From NCBI RefSeq assembly GCF_011392115.1, contig NZ_JAAJBT010000001.1, forward strand, positions 372,001-436,000: 64,000 nt of DNA. The letters run 5' to 3'. The notes beneath the pieces were generated by a model, which worked only from the letters and a program-made list of their open reading frames with translations, was not told the origin of the DNA and did not search any database. Below, piece after piece: positions 15,000-23,566 of the stretch (position 1 is its first letter; each line of letters opens with the position of its first letter). Made by a program: the position numbers and the translations under genes. The stretch is from Flavobacterium difficile. GTDB taxonomy: Bacteria; Bacteroidota; Bacteroidia; Flavobacteriales; Flavobacteriaceae.

Positions 15000-15328
15000 C
15001 AAAGTCCCTTTTTCAATTCTAATAATTGATGTTTGATTCCTTCTAGTTTACTAATAATTTCAAAATTGTCTAAGGTTTTCTTTTTGCCTTCTTTCAAATG
15101 AATTTTGGCGCCTTCCAAAGTAAAACCGCGTTCTTTAACTAAATGGTAAATCATTTGAAGTACTTTTACATCATCTGGACGAAACATTCTGTCGCCTTTT
15201 GCATTTTTTTTCGGATTGATTTCATCAAATTCTTTATCCCAAAAACGGATTAACGAGGCGTTTACATCAAATGCTTTCGCTAATTCGCCAATGCCATAAT
15301 ATCTTTTTTCTGGTAAGTTTACTTGCAT
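14999..15328 (-). CDS. MerR family transcriptional regulator
   Basis: 109 aa. Residues 8-75 are a MerR-type winged helix: YYGIGELAKAFDVNASLIRFWDKEF, then the wing with PKKNAKGDRMFRPDDVKVLQMIY. There is only a short C-terminal helix, so there is no obvious ligand domain. Its target is unknown. It lies between the M23 peptidase gene and lemA on the same strand and may regulate that envelope cluster; this is inferred from context. Confidence 0.9.
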   Translation of the reverse strand: MQVNLPEKRYYGIGELAKAFDVNASLIRFWDKEFDEINPKKNAKGDRMFRPDDVKVLQMIYHLVKERGFTLEGAKIHLKEGKKKTLDNFEIISKLEGIKHQLLELKKGL

Positions 15329-15330
15329 TT

Positions 15331-15432
15331 TAGCCCCCTATCCCCCAAAGGGGGAACCTGTTAGAGGGTAACAGGTTTTTAATTTATTAAAAACAATTAA
15401 GCCGTTTATTCCCCTTTGGGGATAGGGGCTTA
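15331..15432. repeat. Long inverted repeat element between M23 and merR
   Basis: The left arm TAGCCCCCTATCCCCCAAAG (continuing GGGGGAA) and the right arm TTCCCCTTTGGGGATAGGGG (continuing CTTA) are near-perfect complements, about 25 bp each. Between them is a smaller hairpin ACCTGTT / AACAGGT followed by T5. The right arm contains the M23 stop codon and the left arm begins two bases before the MerR start codon. Its C/G runs contrast with the AT-rich surroundings. Confidence 0.65.
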
Positions 15433-16407
15433 ATCCAACGATTGATTTTCTTGATTCGCTAATTTACTAATTAAAACATATTCTTTAGCAGAAATACTTC
15501 CATAATAAAAATTTAATGGATTTACTACTTCGCCATTTTTATGTACTTCATAATGTAAATGTGGCGCTTCGCTTCGGCCAGTGCTTCCAACATATCCGAT
15601 GATGTCGCCACGTTTTACTTTTTGTCCTGCACGAACTTTATATTTACTCAAATGCGCATACAGAGTTAAATAGCCGTAACCATGACTTATTTCAATATGA
15701 TTGCCATAACCAGATAAACTAGCATCCGCTTTTCTAACTATTCCATCACCTGTCGCGAAAATGGGTGTTCCTGTTTTGGCTGAAAAATCCATGCCTTTAT
15801 GAAATTTTCTAATTTTAGTAAACGGATCACTTCGGTAACCAAATCCAGAAGCCATTTGCTTTAAATCTTCATTTTTTACAGGTTGAATCGCTGGAATGGC
15901 TTTTAATAAATTCGCTTTTTGCTTCGCTAATTTTGTAATTTCGTCTAAAGAAACAGATTGAATCGCTAAAGCTTTCATAATTTCATCTACTTTTTTAGAG
16001 GAACCAATTATCAAATCACTGTTATTAAAATCTTCTAAATCTTTATATCTGTTTACACCACCTAATCCAGCACGTCGTTCTTCGTTCGAAATGGCTGCGC
16101 TATTAAAATAAACCCGATACAAATTATTATCTCGTTCTTCAATAGCAGATAATCCTTCTTCCATTAAAGCAATTTTTCTATTCAATAAATTGTAATTCAA
16201 CTTCATGGTTTCCAACTCACGCGCTTGTAATTTCGATTTTGGAGTTTCGAAAAAACTAGTGTTACTTAGAATAAAAAAACATAAAAAACCAAACAACGCA
16301 CTAGCCAATAGAAACAGCATAGCATAACCAATTTTCGTACTGTTTTTAGTAACGATTTGTTTAAAGGCTAATTTTTCGGCGTCGTAATAATATTTTACTC
16401 TCTTCAT
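15430..16407 (-). CDS. M23 family metallopeptidase
   Basis: 325 aa inner-membrane anchored peptidase, probably acting on peptidoglycan cross-links. One membrane helix at residues 27-49, then a coiled coil (about 55-100), then a LytM/M23 domain from about 185. The zinc ligands are visible: H203 and D207 in KFHKGMDF, and H283/H285 in APHLHYEVH. AHLS at 251-254 is also conserved. Members with the family's full set of ligands are normally active. It is divergent from alaS. The regulator merR lies about 100 bp downstream. Confidence 0.93.
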   Translation of the reverse strand: MKRVKYYYDAEKLAFKQIVTKNSTKIGYAMLFLLASALFGFLCFFILSNTSFFETPKSKLQARELETMKLNYNLLNRKIALMEEGLSAIEERDNNLYRVYFNSAAISNEERRAGLGGVNRYKDLEDFNNSDLIIGSSKKVDEIMKALAIQSVSLDEITKLAKQKANLLKAIPAIQPVKNEDLKQMASGFGYRSDPFTKIRKFHKGMDFSAKTGTPIFATGDGIVRKADASLSGYGNHIEISHGYGYLTLYAHLSKYKVRAGQKVKRGDIIGYVGSTGRSEAPHLHYEVHKNGEVVNPLNFYYGSISAKEYVLISKLANQENQSLD

Positions 16408-16466
16408 ATTTGAAAAAGTTGCTTTTTAAGAAACTTTTTGTTGTTAGCGATTTCATTAAAATTTAC

Positions 16467-16474
16467 TATTTTTG
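16467..16474 (+). promoter_or_regulatory. -7 box upstream of alaS
   Basis: TATTTTTG, matching TAnnTTTG, 118 bp before the alaS start. TTG triplets lie upstream at 16438-16443, with wider spacing than the consensus. It predicts a long leader for alaS. Confidence 0.4.
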
Positions 16475-16591
16475 TGCTCGTTATCACAAAGTAACACTTA
16501 TTATACGAAAGAACTTAAAATTTGTTTCATATTTGCGAACATTTTTTTAAAAATTTCAATCAACTAAATTATTCGATTCAATACCATAAAA

Positions 16592-19228
16592 ATGAAATCA
16601 CAAGACATAAGAAAAGCGTATTTACAATTTTTTGAAAGCAAAGGACATACCATTGTTCCTTCAGCACCAATTGTTTTAAAAGATGATCCAACCCTAATGT
16701 TTAACAACTCGGGAATGGCTCAATTTAAAGAGTTTTTCTTAGGAAATGGAACGCCAAAAAGTCCGCGAATTACGGATACGCAAAAATGTTTACGTGTTTC
16801 TGGAAAACATAACGATTTAGAAGATGTTGGTTTTGATACGTATCACCATACCATGTTCGAAATGCTTGGAAACTGGTCTTTTGGCGATTATTTCAAAAAA
16901 GAAGCGTTGCCATGGGCTTGGGAATTTCTAACAGAAGTATTGAAATTAGACAAAGACCGTTTGTATGTTTCTGTTTTTGAAGGAAGTACAGAAGATAATG
17001 TGCCTTTCGACCAGGAAGCTTGGGACATTTGGAAGCAATTTGTACCAGAAGACCGAATCATTTTAGGAAATAAAAAAGACAATTTCTGGGAAATGGGCGA
17101 TCAAGGTCCTTGTGGTCCATGTTCGGAAATTCATATCGATTTAAGAACAGATGCGGAAAGAAATGAAGTTTCTGGAAGAAGTTTAGTAAACGCTGATCAT
17201 CCACAAGTGGTGGAAATTTGGAATAATGTTTTCATGGAATTCAACCGTAAAGCTGATGGTTCTCTTGAAAAATTACCTGCACAACACGTGGATACCGGAA
17301 TGGGATTTGAGCGTTTGTGTATGGCGATGCAAAACGTAACATCCAATTATGATACAGATGTTTTCACGCCGCTTATCGCGAAAGTGGAAGAAATTACTGG
17401 ATTAAAATACACTTCAAACGAAGTTAAAAATATATCAGAAGAGCAAAACAAAACGAATATTGCCATTCGTGTAATTGTAGATCACGTTCGTGCGGTGGCT
17501 TTTGCTATTGCAGACGGACAATTGCCTTCTAACACAGGAGCTGGTTATGTAATTCGTAGAATTTTACGTCGTGCCATTCGTTATGGTTTTACGTTTTTAG
17601 ATACAAAAGAACCTTTCATAAATAAATTAGTAGCTGTTTTAGCAAACCAAATGGGAGAATTTTTCCCAGAAATCAAATCGCAACAACAATTGGTTACGAA
17701 TGTAATTCGTGAAGAAGAAGCTTCGTTTTTAAGAACATTAGAACAAGGCATTCAGTTGTTAGAAAACGTAATGGTAAATACTTCTGGAAAAGAAGTTTCT
17801 GGAGAAAAAGCCTTCGAATTATATGATACTTTCGGATTTCCAATCGATTTAACCGCTTTAATTCTTAGAGAAAGAGGTTTTAGTTTAGACGAAGTGGGTT
17901 TCGAAACAGAATTGCAAAAACAAAAAGCACGTTCTCGTGCCGCTTCAGAAGTTTCTACAGAAGATTGGAATGTTTTAATTGAAGGAAATGTAGAAACGTT
18001 TGTAGGTTATGATCAAACTGAAAACGAAGTTAAAATTACTCGTATTCGTAAAGTAGATTCTAAAAAAGACGGAATTTTATACCAAATCGTTTTAGATAAC
18101 ACGCCTTTCTATCCAGAAGGTGGTGGACAAGTAGGAGATAAAGGAACTTTAGTTTCAGCCAATGAAACGATTGACATTATCGATACGAAAAAAGAAAACA
18201 ACTTAATTTTACATTTCGCCAAACAATTACCAGAAAATGTAAATGCGGTTTTCACTGCTAAAGTCAATACCGATTCAAGAAGTGCTTCTTCTAAAAATCA
18301 CTCTGCAACTCACTTAATGCACTTAGCTTTAAGAACGATTTTAGGAACGCATGTAGAACAAAAAGGTTCATTGGTGAATCCGAATTATTTACGTTTCGAT
18401 TTTTCTCATTTTTCTAAAGTTACGGAGGAAGAATTACGTCAAGTGGAAGCTTTTGTGAATACAAGAATTTCGGCTCAATTGCCATTAATTGAAAGAAGAA
18501 GTATTCCGATCCAACAAGCTTTAGACGAAGGTGCAATGGCTTTATTTGGTGAGAAATACGGCGATAATGTGCGTGCGATTAAGTTTGGGGAAAGTATGGA
18601 ATTATGTGGAGGAATTCACGTAAATAATACCGCAGATATTTGGCAATTTAAAATAGTTTCAGAAGGAGCTGTTGCAGCTGGAATCAGAAGAATCGAAGCC
18701 ATTACCGGTGATGCCGTGAAAGATTTTTACACGAATCAAGAAAATACTTTAGCAGAAATTAAGGAGACTTTGAAAAATCCACAAGATGTTTTGAAATCTG
18801 TTATTTCTTTGCAAGAAGAAAATGCGAAGTTGAAAAAACAAATTGAACAATTAGTAAAAGAAAAAATCGACGGATTATCAGCGAGTTTGGTTTCTGAATT
18901 TCAAGATATTAACGGAATTAATTTCTTAGTCAAACAAGTAGATTTATCGATGAGTGCAACGAAAGATTTAACGCAAGCGATTGGAACATCGAAACCTAAT
19001 TCATTTGTAGTTTTAGCTTCTATTGAAGAAGGATTACCAAATATTCATTGTTACATCGCAAAAGAATTAGTCGCAGATAAAGGTTTAAACGCTGGAAATG
19101 TTATCCGTGAATTAGGAAAACTAATCGACGGAAATGGTGGTGGACAACCTTTCTTTGCATCTGGAAAAGGGAAAAAATCTAATGGAATTGCTGCTGTTTT
19201 AGAGAATGCGGTTAGTTTTGTGAAGTAA
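16592..19228 (+). CDS. alaS: Alanine--tRNA ligase
   Basis: Charges tRNA-Ala and edits misacylated Ser and Gly. 878 aa, full length. The class II aminoacylation core occupies the N-terminal half ([35 protein letters not shown]). The editing domain has zinc ligands in HSATH (residues 570-574) and CGGIH (672-676). The C-terminal coiled coil and DHHA1 domain end in [15 protein letters not shown]. It is transcribed alone and ends at a palindromic repeat. Confidence 0.98.
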   Translation: MKSQDIRKAYLQFFESKGHTIVPSAPIVLKDDPTLMFNNSGMAQFKEFFLGNGTPKSPRITDTQKCLRVSGKHNDLEDVGFDTYHHTMFEMLGNWSFGDYFKKEALPWAWEFLTEVLKLDKDRLYVSVFEGSTEDNVPFDQEAWDIWKQFVPEDRIILGNKKDNFWEMGDQGPCGPCSEIHIDLRTDAERNEVSGRSLVNADHPQVVEIWNNVFMEFNRKADGSLEKLPAQHVDTGMGFERLCMAMQNVTSNYDTDVFTPLIAKVEEITGLKYTSNEVKNISEEQNKTNIAIRVIVDHVRAVAFAIADGQLPSNTGAGYVIRRILRRAIRYGFTFLDTKEPFINKLVAVLANQMGEFFPEIKSQQQLVTNVIREEEASFLRTLEQGIQLLENVMVNTSGKEVSGEKAFELYDTFGFPIDLTALILRERGFSLDEVGFETELQKQKARSRAASEVSTEDWNVLIEGNVETFVGYDQTENEVKITRIRKVDSKKDGILYQIVLDNTPFYPEGGGQVGDKGTLVSANETIDIIDTKKENNLILHFAKQLPENVNAVFTAKVNTDSRSASSKNHSATHLMHLALRTILGTHVEQKGSLVNPNYLRFDFSHFSKVTEEELRQVEAFVNTRISAQLPLIERRSIPIQQALDEGAMALFGEKYGDNVRAIKFGESMELCGGIHVNNTADIWQFKIVSEGAVAAGIRRIEAITGDAVKDFYTNQENTLAEIKETLKNPQDVLKSVISLQEENAKLKKQIEQLVKEKIDGLSASLVSEFQDINGINFLVKQVDLSMSATKDLTQAIGTSKPNSFVVLASIEEGLPNIHCYIAKELVADKGLNAGNVIRELGKLIDGNGGGQPFFASGKGKKSNGIAAVLENAVSFVK

Positions 19229-19242
19229 GTTAAAATATTTTT

Positions 19243-19298
19243 AAAACACAGATTAGAGAAATTACTATAATTTTAAAAATTTCTTTAATCTGTGTTTT
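19243..19298. repeat. Palindromic element, alaS-ridA junction
   Basis: Arms AAAACACAGATTAGAGAAAT and its near-complement ATTTCTTTAATCTGTGTTTT around a central AT-rich loop. It can act as a two-way terminator between the convergent alaS and ridA, and it contains the ridA stop codon. A second copy lies on the other side of ridA. Confidence 0.7.
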
Positions 19299-19674
19299 TG
19301 TTTTTATCAATCACCGCCGTAGCTTCTATCTCAATTAACCAATTTCTATTTCCTAAAACGGTAACACCAACTAAAGTACTGGCTGGATAATTTTCAGCAC
19401 CTAAAAAGTCTTTTCTTACTTTTCTAAAAATGGGTAAATCCACTTCCGGATTGAAATTTACGATATAGGTAGTCATTTTTACTACATCTTGAAAACTAGA
19501 GTTACTTTCTTTTAAAAGGGTTTCTAAATTTTTAAAAGTGGCTATAGTTTGAGATTCTAAATCATCTCCTTCACCAATTTGACCAGATATATGTAAGGTT
19601 TTGGTTTCCTCCGTTTCTATAACTACAACTTGTGAGAAACCTTCGTTTGGATGTAAATATTCTTTTTTAAACAT
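19285..19674 (-). CDS. RidA family protein
   Basis: 129 aa of the YjgF/YER057c/UK114 family. Its classical members deaminate reactive enamines and imines and form trimers. Visible are LHISGQIGEGDD, ATFKNLETLLKESNSSFQDVVKMTTYI and the C-terminal YPASTLVGV ... LIEIEATAV. The catalytic Arg of true RidA, in the segment (P)xR(S/A), is not obvious here (YPASTLVG), so it may be a non-deaminating subgroup. It is flanked on both sides by copies of one palindromic repeat. Confidence 0.86.
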   Translation of the reverse strand: MFKKEYLHPNEGFSQVVVIETEETKTLHISGQIGEGDDLESQTIATFKNLETLLKESNSSFQDVVKMTTYIVNFNPEVDLPIFRKVRKDFLGAENYPASTLVGVTVLGNRNWLIEIEATAVIDKNKNTD

Positions 19675-19691
19675 AAATTAAAGCTTTTTTT

Positions 19692-19746
19692 AAAACACAG
19701 ATTGAAGAAATTTTTAAAATTATAGTAATTTCTCTAATCTGTGTTT
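19692..19746. repeat. Palindromic element upstream of ridA
   Basis: Same family as 19243-19298: AAAACACAGATTGAAGAAAT with the complement AATTTCTCTAATCTGTGTTT. The loop carries TTATAGTAATTT, the reverse of the sequence in the other copy, so the two copies are in opposite orientation. Confidence 0.7.
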
Positions 19747-19767
19747 CTTTTTAAATACTGGTAGCAC

Positions 19768-21513
19768 TTATTTTCTTTCCCCAATTTGTTGGCGCCACAT
19801 CGCGTAGTACAAGCCTTTTTCAAGTAATAAATCTTCGTGTTTGCCTTGTTCGATAATTTTTCCTTGTTCTAAAACGAATATTTTATCAGCGTGCATAATG
19901 GTGGAAAGTCGGTGTGCGATTAAAACTGTAATTCTATTTTCGTCTGAAATATTTCGAATCGTACTATTAATTTCTTCTTCTGTAATCGAATCTAAAGCAG
20001 AAGTGGCTTCATCAAAAATTAATAAATTCGGATTTCTTAAAATCGCTCTCGCAATAGATAAACGTTGTTTTTCGCCGCCAGAAATCTTAATTCCGCCTTC
20101 ACCAATGGTTGAATTTAATCCGTTATCAGCTCTAGCTAATAAATTGTCACAACTGGCTCTGTGTAATGCGTTTAGTACTTCTTCGTCGGTTGCTTCTGGT
20201 TTAACGAATAGTAAATTTTCTCTAATCGTACCTGAAAATAACTGAGCATCTTGAGTCACAAAACCTAATTGTTGACGCAGTTCTAACATGTCAATGGATT
20301 TCGAATCAATTCCATTATACAATACATTTCCAATTGCGGGTTGGTATAAGCCTACTAATAATTTTACTAAAGTGGTTTTTCCTGCGCCAGATGGGCCAAC
20401 AAATGCAACCGTTTCACCTTGTTTTATAGCAAAATCTATGTTTTCAACAGCTGGTTGTTTTGCCGATTTGTGTTGAAAACTCACATTTTTAAATACTAAC
20501 GAATTTATTTTTCCGAAATGTTCAGGAGTTTCTGGTCGGTGTTCTGATTTGGCATTTAATAATTGTTCGAAGTTTTCCATCGAAACTTTAGTTTCATTTT
20601 TCGCGATGATAAACGCACTTAATTCTTGTAACGGATTGAAAATGAAAAATGTGAAAAACACCATTGTTAATAAATCGCCCACTACAATTTTTTCACTAAA
20701 CAAGAAATAATACAAAGCGAAAACTACACAAGTTCGCATGAAATGAACCGTTGTACCTTGAATGAAACTCAAACTTCGAATAAATCGAATTTTCTGAATT
20801 TCTAATTGTAAAATTTTCAGGGTATTCGAATTCAAACGACCTTCTTCTTGCGCGGTTAAACCCAAACTTTTTACCAATTCTATATTTCGTAAACTTTCTG
20901 TTGTTGAACCTGCTAAAGAATTGGTTTGCATGACAATGGTTCGAGAAACGGCTTTAATTTTTTTGCCTAAAAACGAACTGATATAAGCAATAACTGGCGC
21001 TGTAATTACAAATACGAAAGCAATTCTGTAATCGATTCTAGAGATGTAAACGATCACAAAAATAAATCCAATTATCGTTTGAAAAATCAACGAGATAGAA
21101 AGTGTAATCAATTTTTCTGAATCGGTTCTGGCTTTTTGTAATTTATTTAAAGTTTGTCCGCTACTTTGGTCTTCAAAATCTACATAAGGTAAATCTAACG
21201 ATTTTTTAATTCCATCCGTATACATTTCTGCACCCGTTCTTTGAATGACAATATTGGTAAAATAATCCTGAAAATTTTTAGTAATTCTGGAAATCATTGC
21301 CGCACCAAGCGAAAGTCCTAACCAAAATCCAACCGCTTTGATAAATCCGATTTCATTGCCTTTGTATTTTGCAATTCCAACCCCACAATCTTGCATTAAT
21401 TTACCTGTAATGATTGAATCGGATAAACTAAAACAAATATTGATAGTAGCCATTAATAAGGCGAAAAACAGGAGTAATTTGTGTTTTTTTAGATAAGAAT
21501 AAAGTAGCTTCAT
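19768..21513 (-). CDS. ABC transporter, fused permease/ATPase (exporter type)
   Basis: 581 aa half-transporter. The N-terminal membrane domain (residues 1-315) has about six helices. The nucleotide-binding domain has Walker A GPSGAGKTT near residue 373, signature ISGGEKQR, Walker B LLIFDEATSALD and the switch His in LIAHRLST. Such proteins dimerise and export lipids, peptides or drugs; the substrate is not evident. It is a single gene on the minus strand, divergent from the GSCFA gene. Confidence 0.93.
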   Translation of the reverse strand: MKLLYSYLKKHKLLLFFALLMATINICFSLSDSIITGKLMQDCGVGIAKYKGNEIGFIKAVGFWLGLSLGAAMISRITKNFQDYFTNIVIQRTGAEMYTDGIKKSLDLPYVDFEDQSSGQTLNKLQKARTDSEKLITLSISLIFQTIIGFIFVIVYISRIDYRIAFVFVITAPVIAYISSFLGKKIKAVSRTIVMQTNSLAGSTTESLRNIELVKSLGLTAQEEGRLNSNTLKILQLEIQKIRFIRSLSFIQGTTVHFMRTCVVFALYYFLFSEKIVVGDLLTMVFFTFFIFNPLQELSAFIIAKNETKVSMENFEQLLNAKSEHRPETPEHFGKINSLVFKNVSFQHKSAKQPAVENIDFAIKQGETVAFVGPSGAGKTTLVKLLVGLYQPAIGNVLYNGIDSKSIDMLELRQQLGFVTQDAQLFSGTIRENLLFVKPEATDEEVLNALHRASCDNLLARADNGLNSTIGEGGIKISGGEKQRLSIARAILRNPNLLIFDEATSALDSITEEEINSTIRNISDENRITVLIAHRLSTIMHADKIFVLEQGKIIEQGKHEDLLLEKGLYYAMWRQQIGERK

Positions 21514-21590
21514 TTGAAAATTTTTGTACTACAAAAGTAAGGAATAAAAAGTCTTACCGTAATTTTTCACAACTATTTAACTAGTTTTTG

Positions 21591-21598
21591 TATTTTTG
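21591..21598 (+). promoter_or_regulatory. -7 box of the GSCFA gene
   Basis: TATTTTTG, matching TAnnTTTG, 20 bp before the start codon. There is no clear -33 element. Confidence 0.45.
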
Positions 21599-21617
21599 GA
21601 TTAAGATTTAAAACACG

Positions 21618-22565
21618 ATGAACTTCCAAACACAAATACCCATTCAAAAATCTGATTTTCCTATAGATTATACTTCTAAAGTAATGTTGTTAGGTTCTTG
21701 TTTTGCCGAAAATATGGCTCAGAAATTCGAGTATTTTAAATTCGATACAGTGGTCAATCCATTTGGAATTATTTTTAATCCCGTTTCTTTAGAAAAATTA
21801 ATGGTTAGAAGTATTCATAAAACCTATTTTACAGAAACGGATATTTTTTATCATAATGAAGCTTGGCATTGTTATGAAGTACATTCGGAACTTTCCAACC
21901 CAAATAAAGAGGAGTTTCTTGAAACTTTGAATCAATTAATAGATGCCACCAATCAGCACATTGTCACATTGACACATTGTCTCATTACTTTAGGAACTTC
22001 TTGGGTTTATAGACATGTTGAAACCAATGAAATCGTAGCGAATTGCCACAAAGTGCCACAAAAACAATTTGTAAAAGAGTTGCTTTCGATTGCTCAAATT
22101 GAAGCTAGTTTGCAAACTATAATCTCAGAAATTCAGGCTGTAAATCCGAAGGCCAAATTTATTTTTACAGTATCACCAGTGCGACATATTAAAGACGGTT
22201 TTGTGGAAAATAATGTGAGTAAAGCACATTTAATTTCAGCTTTAAATGCTCCCAACTTCCAACTTCCAACTTCTAACTATTTTCCAAGCTACGAAATCAT
22301 GATGGATGAATTGCGTGATTATCGTTTTTATACTGAAGATATGTTGCATCCGAATCAAACAGCAATTGATTATATTTGGATAAAGTTTTTTGAAAATTAT
22401 GTGGCTGAAAAAGAATTTAGTTTGATGAATCAAGTTTGCGAAATTCAACGCGCTTTAAAACACCGACCTTTTAATCCAGATTCGGAAAGTCATCAAAAGT
22501 TTTTAAGTAAATTGGAAGAAAAAAAACAAAAGATTACCAAAGAAAATCCTGCTATACACTTTTAA
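21618..22565 (+). CDS. GSCFA domain protein
   Basis: 315 aa. The family is named after its signature, here LLGSCFAENMAQKFE near residue 29. It belongs to the SGNH/GDSL-hydrolase-like superfamily and its substrate is unknown. Other conserved parts are FNPVSLEKL, LGTSWVYRH, FTVSPVRHIKDG and DMLHPNQTAIDYIW, the last with the His expected near the C-terminus of such enzymes. A heptad array lies inside the coding region, encoding PNFQLPTSNY. The next gene follows after 2 bp. Confidence 0.92.
   Translation: MNFQTQIPIQKSDFPIDYTSKVMLLGSCFAENMAQKFEYFKFDTVVNPFGIIFNPVSLEKLMVRSIHKTYFTETDIFYHNEAWHCYEVHSELSNPNKEEFLETLNQLIDATNQHIVTLTHCLITLGTSWVYRHVETNEIVANCHKVPQKQFVKELLSIAQIEASLQTIISEIQAVNPKAKFIFTVSPVRHIKDGFVENNVSKAHLISALNAPNFQLPTSNYFPSYEIMMDELRDYRFYTEDMLHPNQTAIDYIWIKFFENYVAEKEFSLMNQVCEIQRALKHRPFNPDSESHQKFLSKLEEKKQKITKENPAIHF
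22255..22282 (+). repeat. Heptad-phased array inside the GSCFA gene
   Basis: Units ACTTCCA, ACTTCCA, ACTTCTA, ACTATTT in phase. Three units make 21 bp, so they add seven codons without a shift. The encoded stretch looks like an insertion before FPSYEIMMDELRDY. Confidence 0.5.
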
Positions 22566-22567
22566 TT

Positions 22568-23218
22568 ATGTCTACAACCACCACCTTATTTAGTAAAATC
22601 GCCGAATTTAGAAAATTACTTTTAGTACTAGGTTTTCTAGTTCTTTTGTATTTAGTATATCAAAATAGTATTAAAAATAACAGCACTTCTACTATAGAAT
22701 ACGATACCGCTTTAATTCAACAACAAATTAAGAATGTTGGTAAATTAGTAGTTACAGAAGGGCATTTTTCTGAAGTGATTACGTATAAAGATCAAAAAAA
22801 ATATTTGGGAGATTTACTTTCATTTGAAAAAAAAGCCATTGTTGTAATTAATGCTGATGTTACGGTGGGTTTCGATTTAAGTAAAGTAAAGTTTGAAGTA
22901 GATTCGATTCATAAAGTATTGAAGATTTCAAATCTTCCCAAAGAAGAAATTAAAATTAGTCCAGATTATAAATATTATAGTATTGATGAAAGTACTTTCA
23001 ATGAATTTGAAGGCCAAGATTATAATAAAGTCAATAAAATAGCACGAGAAAATTTAAACAAAAAAATTAATGCTTCGTCTTTAAAAACAGATGCAAAAAA
23101 ACGATTGAAAGAAGAATTATTTAAGTTATATTCCTTTGTAGAGATTATCAAATGGAAAGTAGAAATTGAAGGTGAAACGGTATCCGACGAAAAAGAAATT
23201 CAAAAATTTTTAGATTAA
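22568..23218 (+). CDS. DUF4230 domain protein
   Basis: 216 aa with one N-terminal membrane helix (residues 18-36, KLLLVLGFLVLLYLVYQ) and a soluble domain matching DUF4230: QIKNVGKLVVTEGHFSEVITYKD, the central VINADVTVGFDLSKVKFEVD and a charged C-terminal helix. The function of the family is unknown. It is translated in the same unit as the GSCFA gene. Its stop codon lies in a dyad that precedes the two-component operon. Confidence 0.88.
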   Translation: MSTTTTLFSKIAEFRKLLLVLGFLVLLYLVYQNSIKNNSTSTIEYDTALIQQQIKNVGKLVVTEGHFSEVITYKDQKKYLGDLLSFEKKAIVVINADVTVGFDLSKVKFEVDSIHKVLKISNLPKEEIKISPDYKYYSIDESTFNEFEGQDYNKVNKIARENLNKKINASSLKTDAKKRLKEELFKLYSFVEIIKWKVEIEGETVSDEKEIQKFLD

Positions 23219-23238
23219 ATACGGCATATAGCGTATTT
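23217..23238. promoter_or_regulatory. Candidate operator dyad before the two-component operon
   Basis: Perfect inverted repeat AAATACG-GCATATAG-CGTATTT, seven-base arms with an eight-base spacer, starting within the stop of the preceding gene and 42 bp before the small gene at 23280. Weaker relatives are at 26106 and 30184. NarL-type regulators usually bind paired heptamers, so the regulator encoded at 25460 is a candidate; this is inference. Confidence 0.45.
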
Positions 23239-23279
23239 GAATAACATATAATATTATTCAAATTTGTTGATTGATTAAA

Positions 23280-23564
23280 ATGTTATGTATGATGTATTAT
23301 TTGCTTTCTGTTCTGATATTAGTTGTAATTGTTTTGCTATTTGGTTTTTTAAAATACTTTATTGAGTCAATAAAAAAGCACGAAAATACAATTGAAATTT
23401 TAAATTATAGAAAAGAGATTTTATTGAAAGAACAATTTCTTCTGAATAAAAAAACAGTAATTTGTTTAATGTTTAATTCTGCATTTAAAGAAAGGTTGAG
23501 TGTGTTAAATATTGAAATTGTTAGTTTACAAAAGTCATTTTTAGAGCTAATTTTAAAAAAATAA
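23280..23564 (+). CDS. Small membrane protein, unrecognised
   Basis: 94 aa from ATG 23280. A TTG nine bases upstream is in frame but less likely. Residues 5-30 form one long hydrophobic helix; the rest is a basic, Leu-rich helical segment (RKEILLKEQFLLNKKTVICL and following). It ends 2 bp before the histidine kinase gene, so it is probably co-expressed and may be an accessory membrane component of that sensor. I know no family. Confidence 0.6.
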   Translation: MLCMMYYLLSVLILVVIVLLFGFLKYFIESIKKHENTIEILNYRKEILLKEQFLLNKKTVICLMFNSAFKERLSVLNIEIVSLQKSFLELILKK

Positions 23565-23566
23565 TA

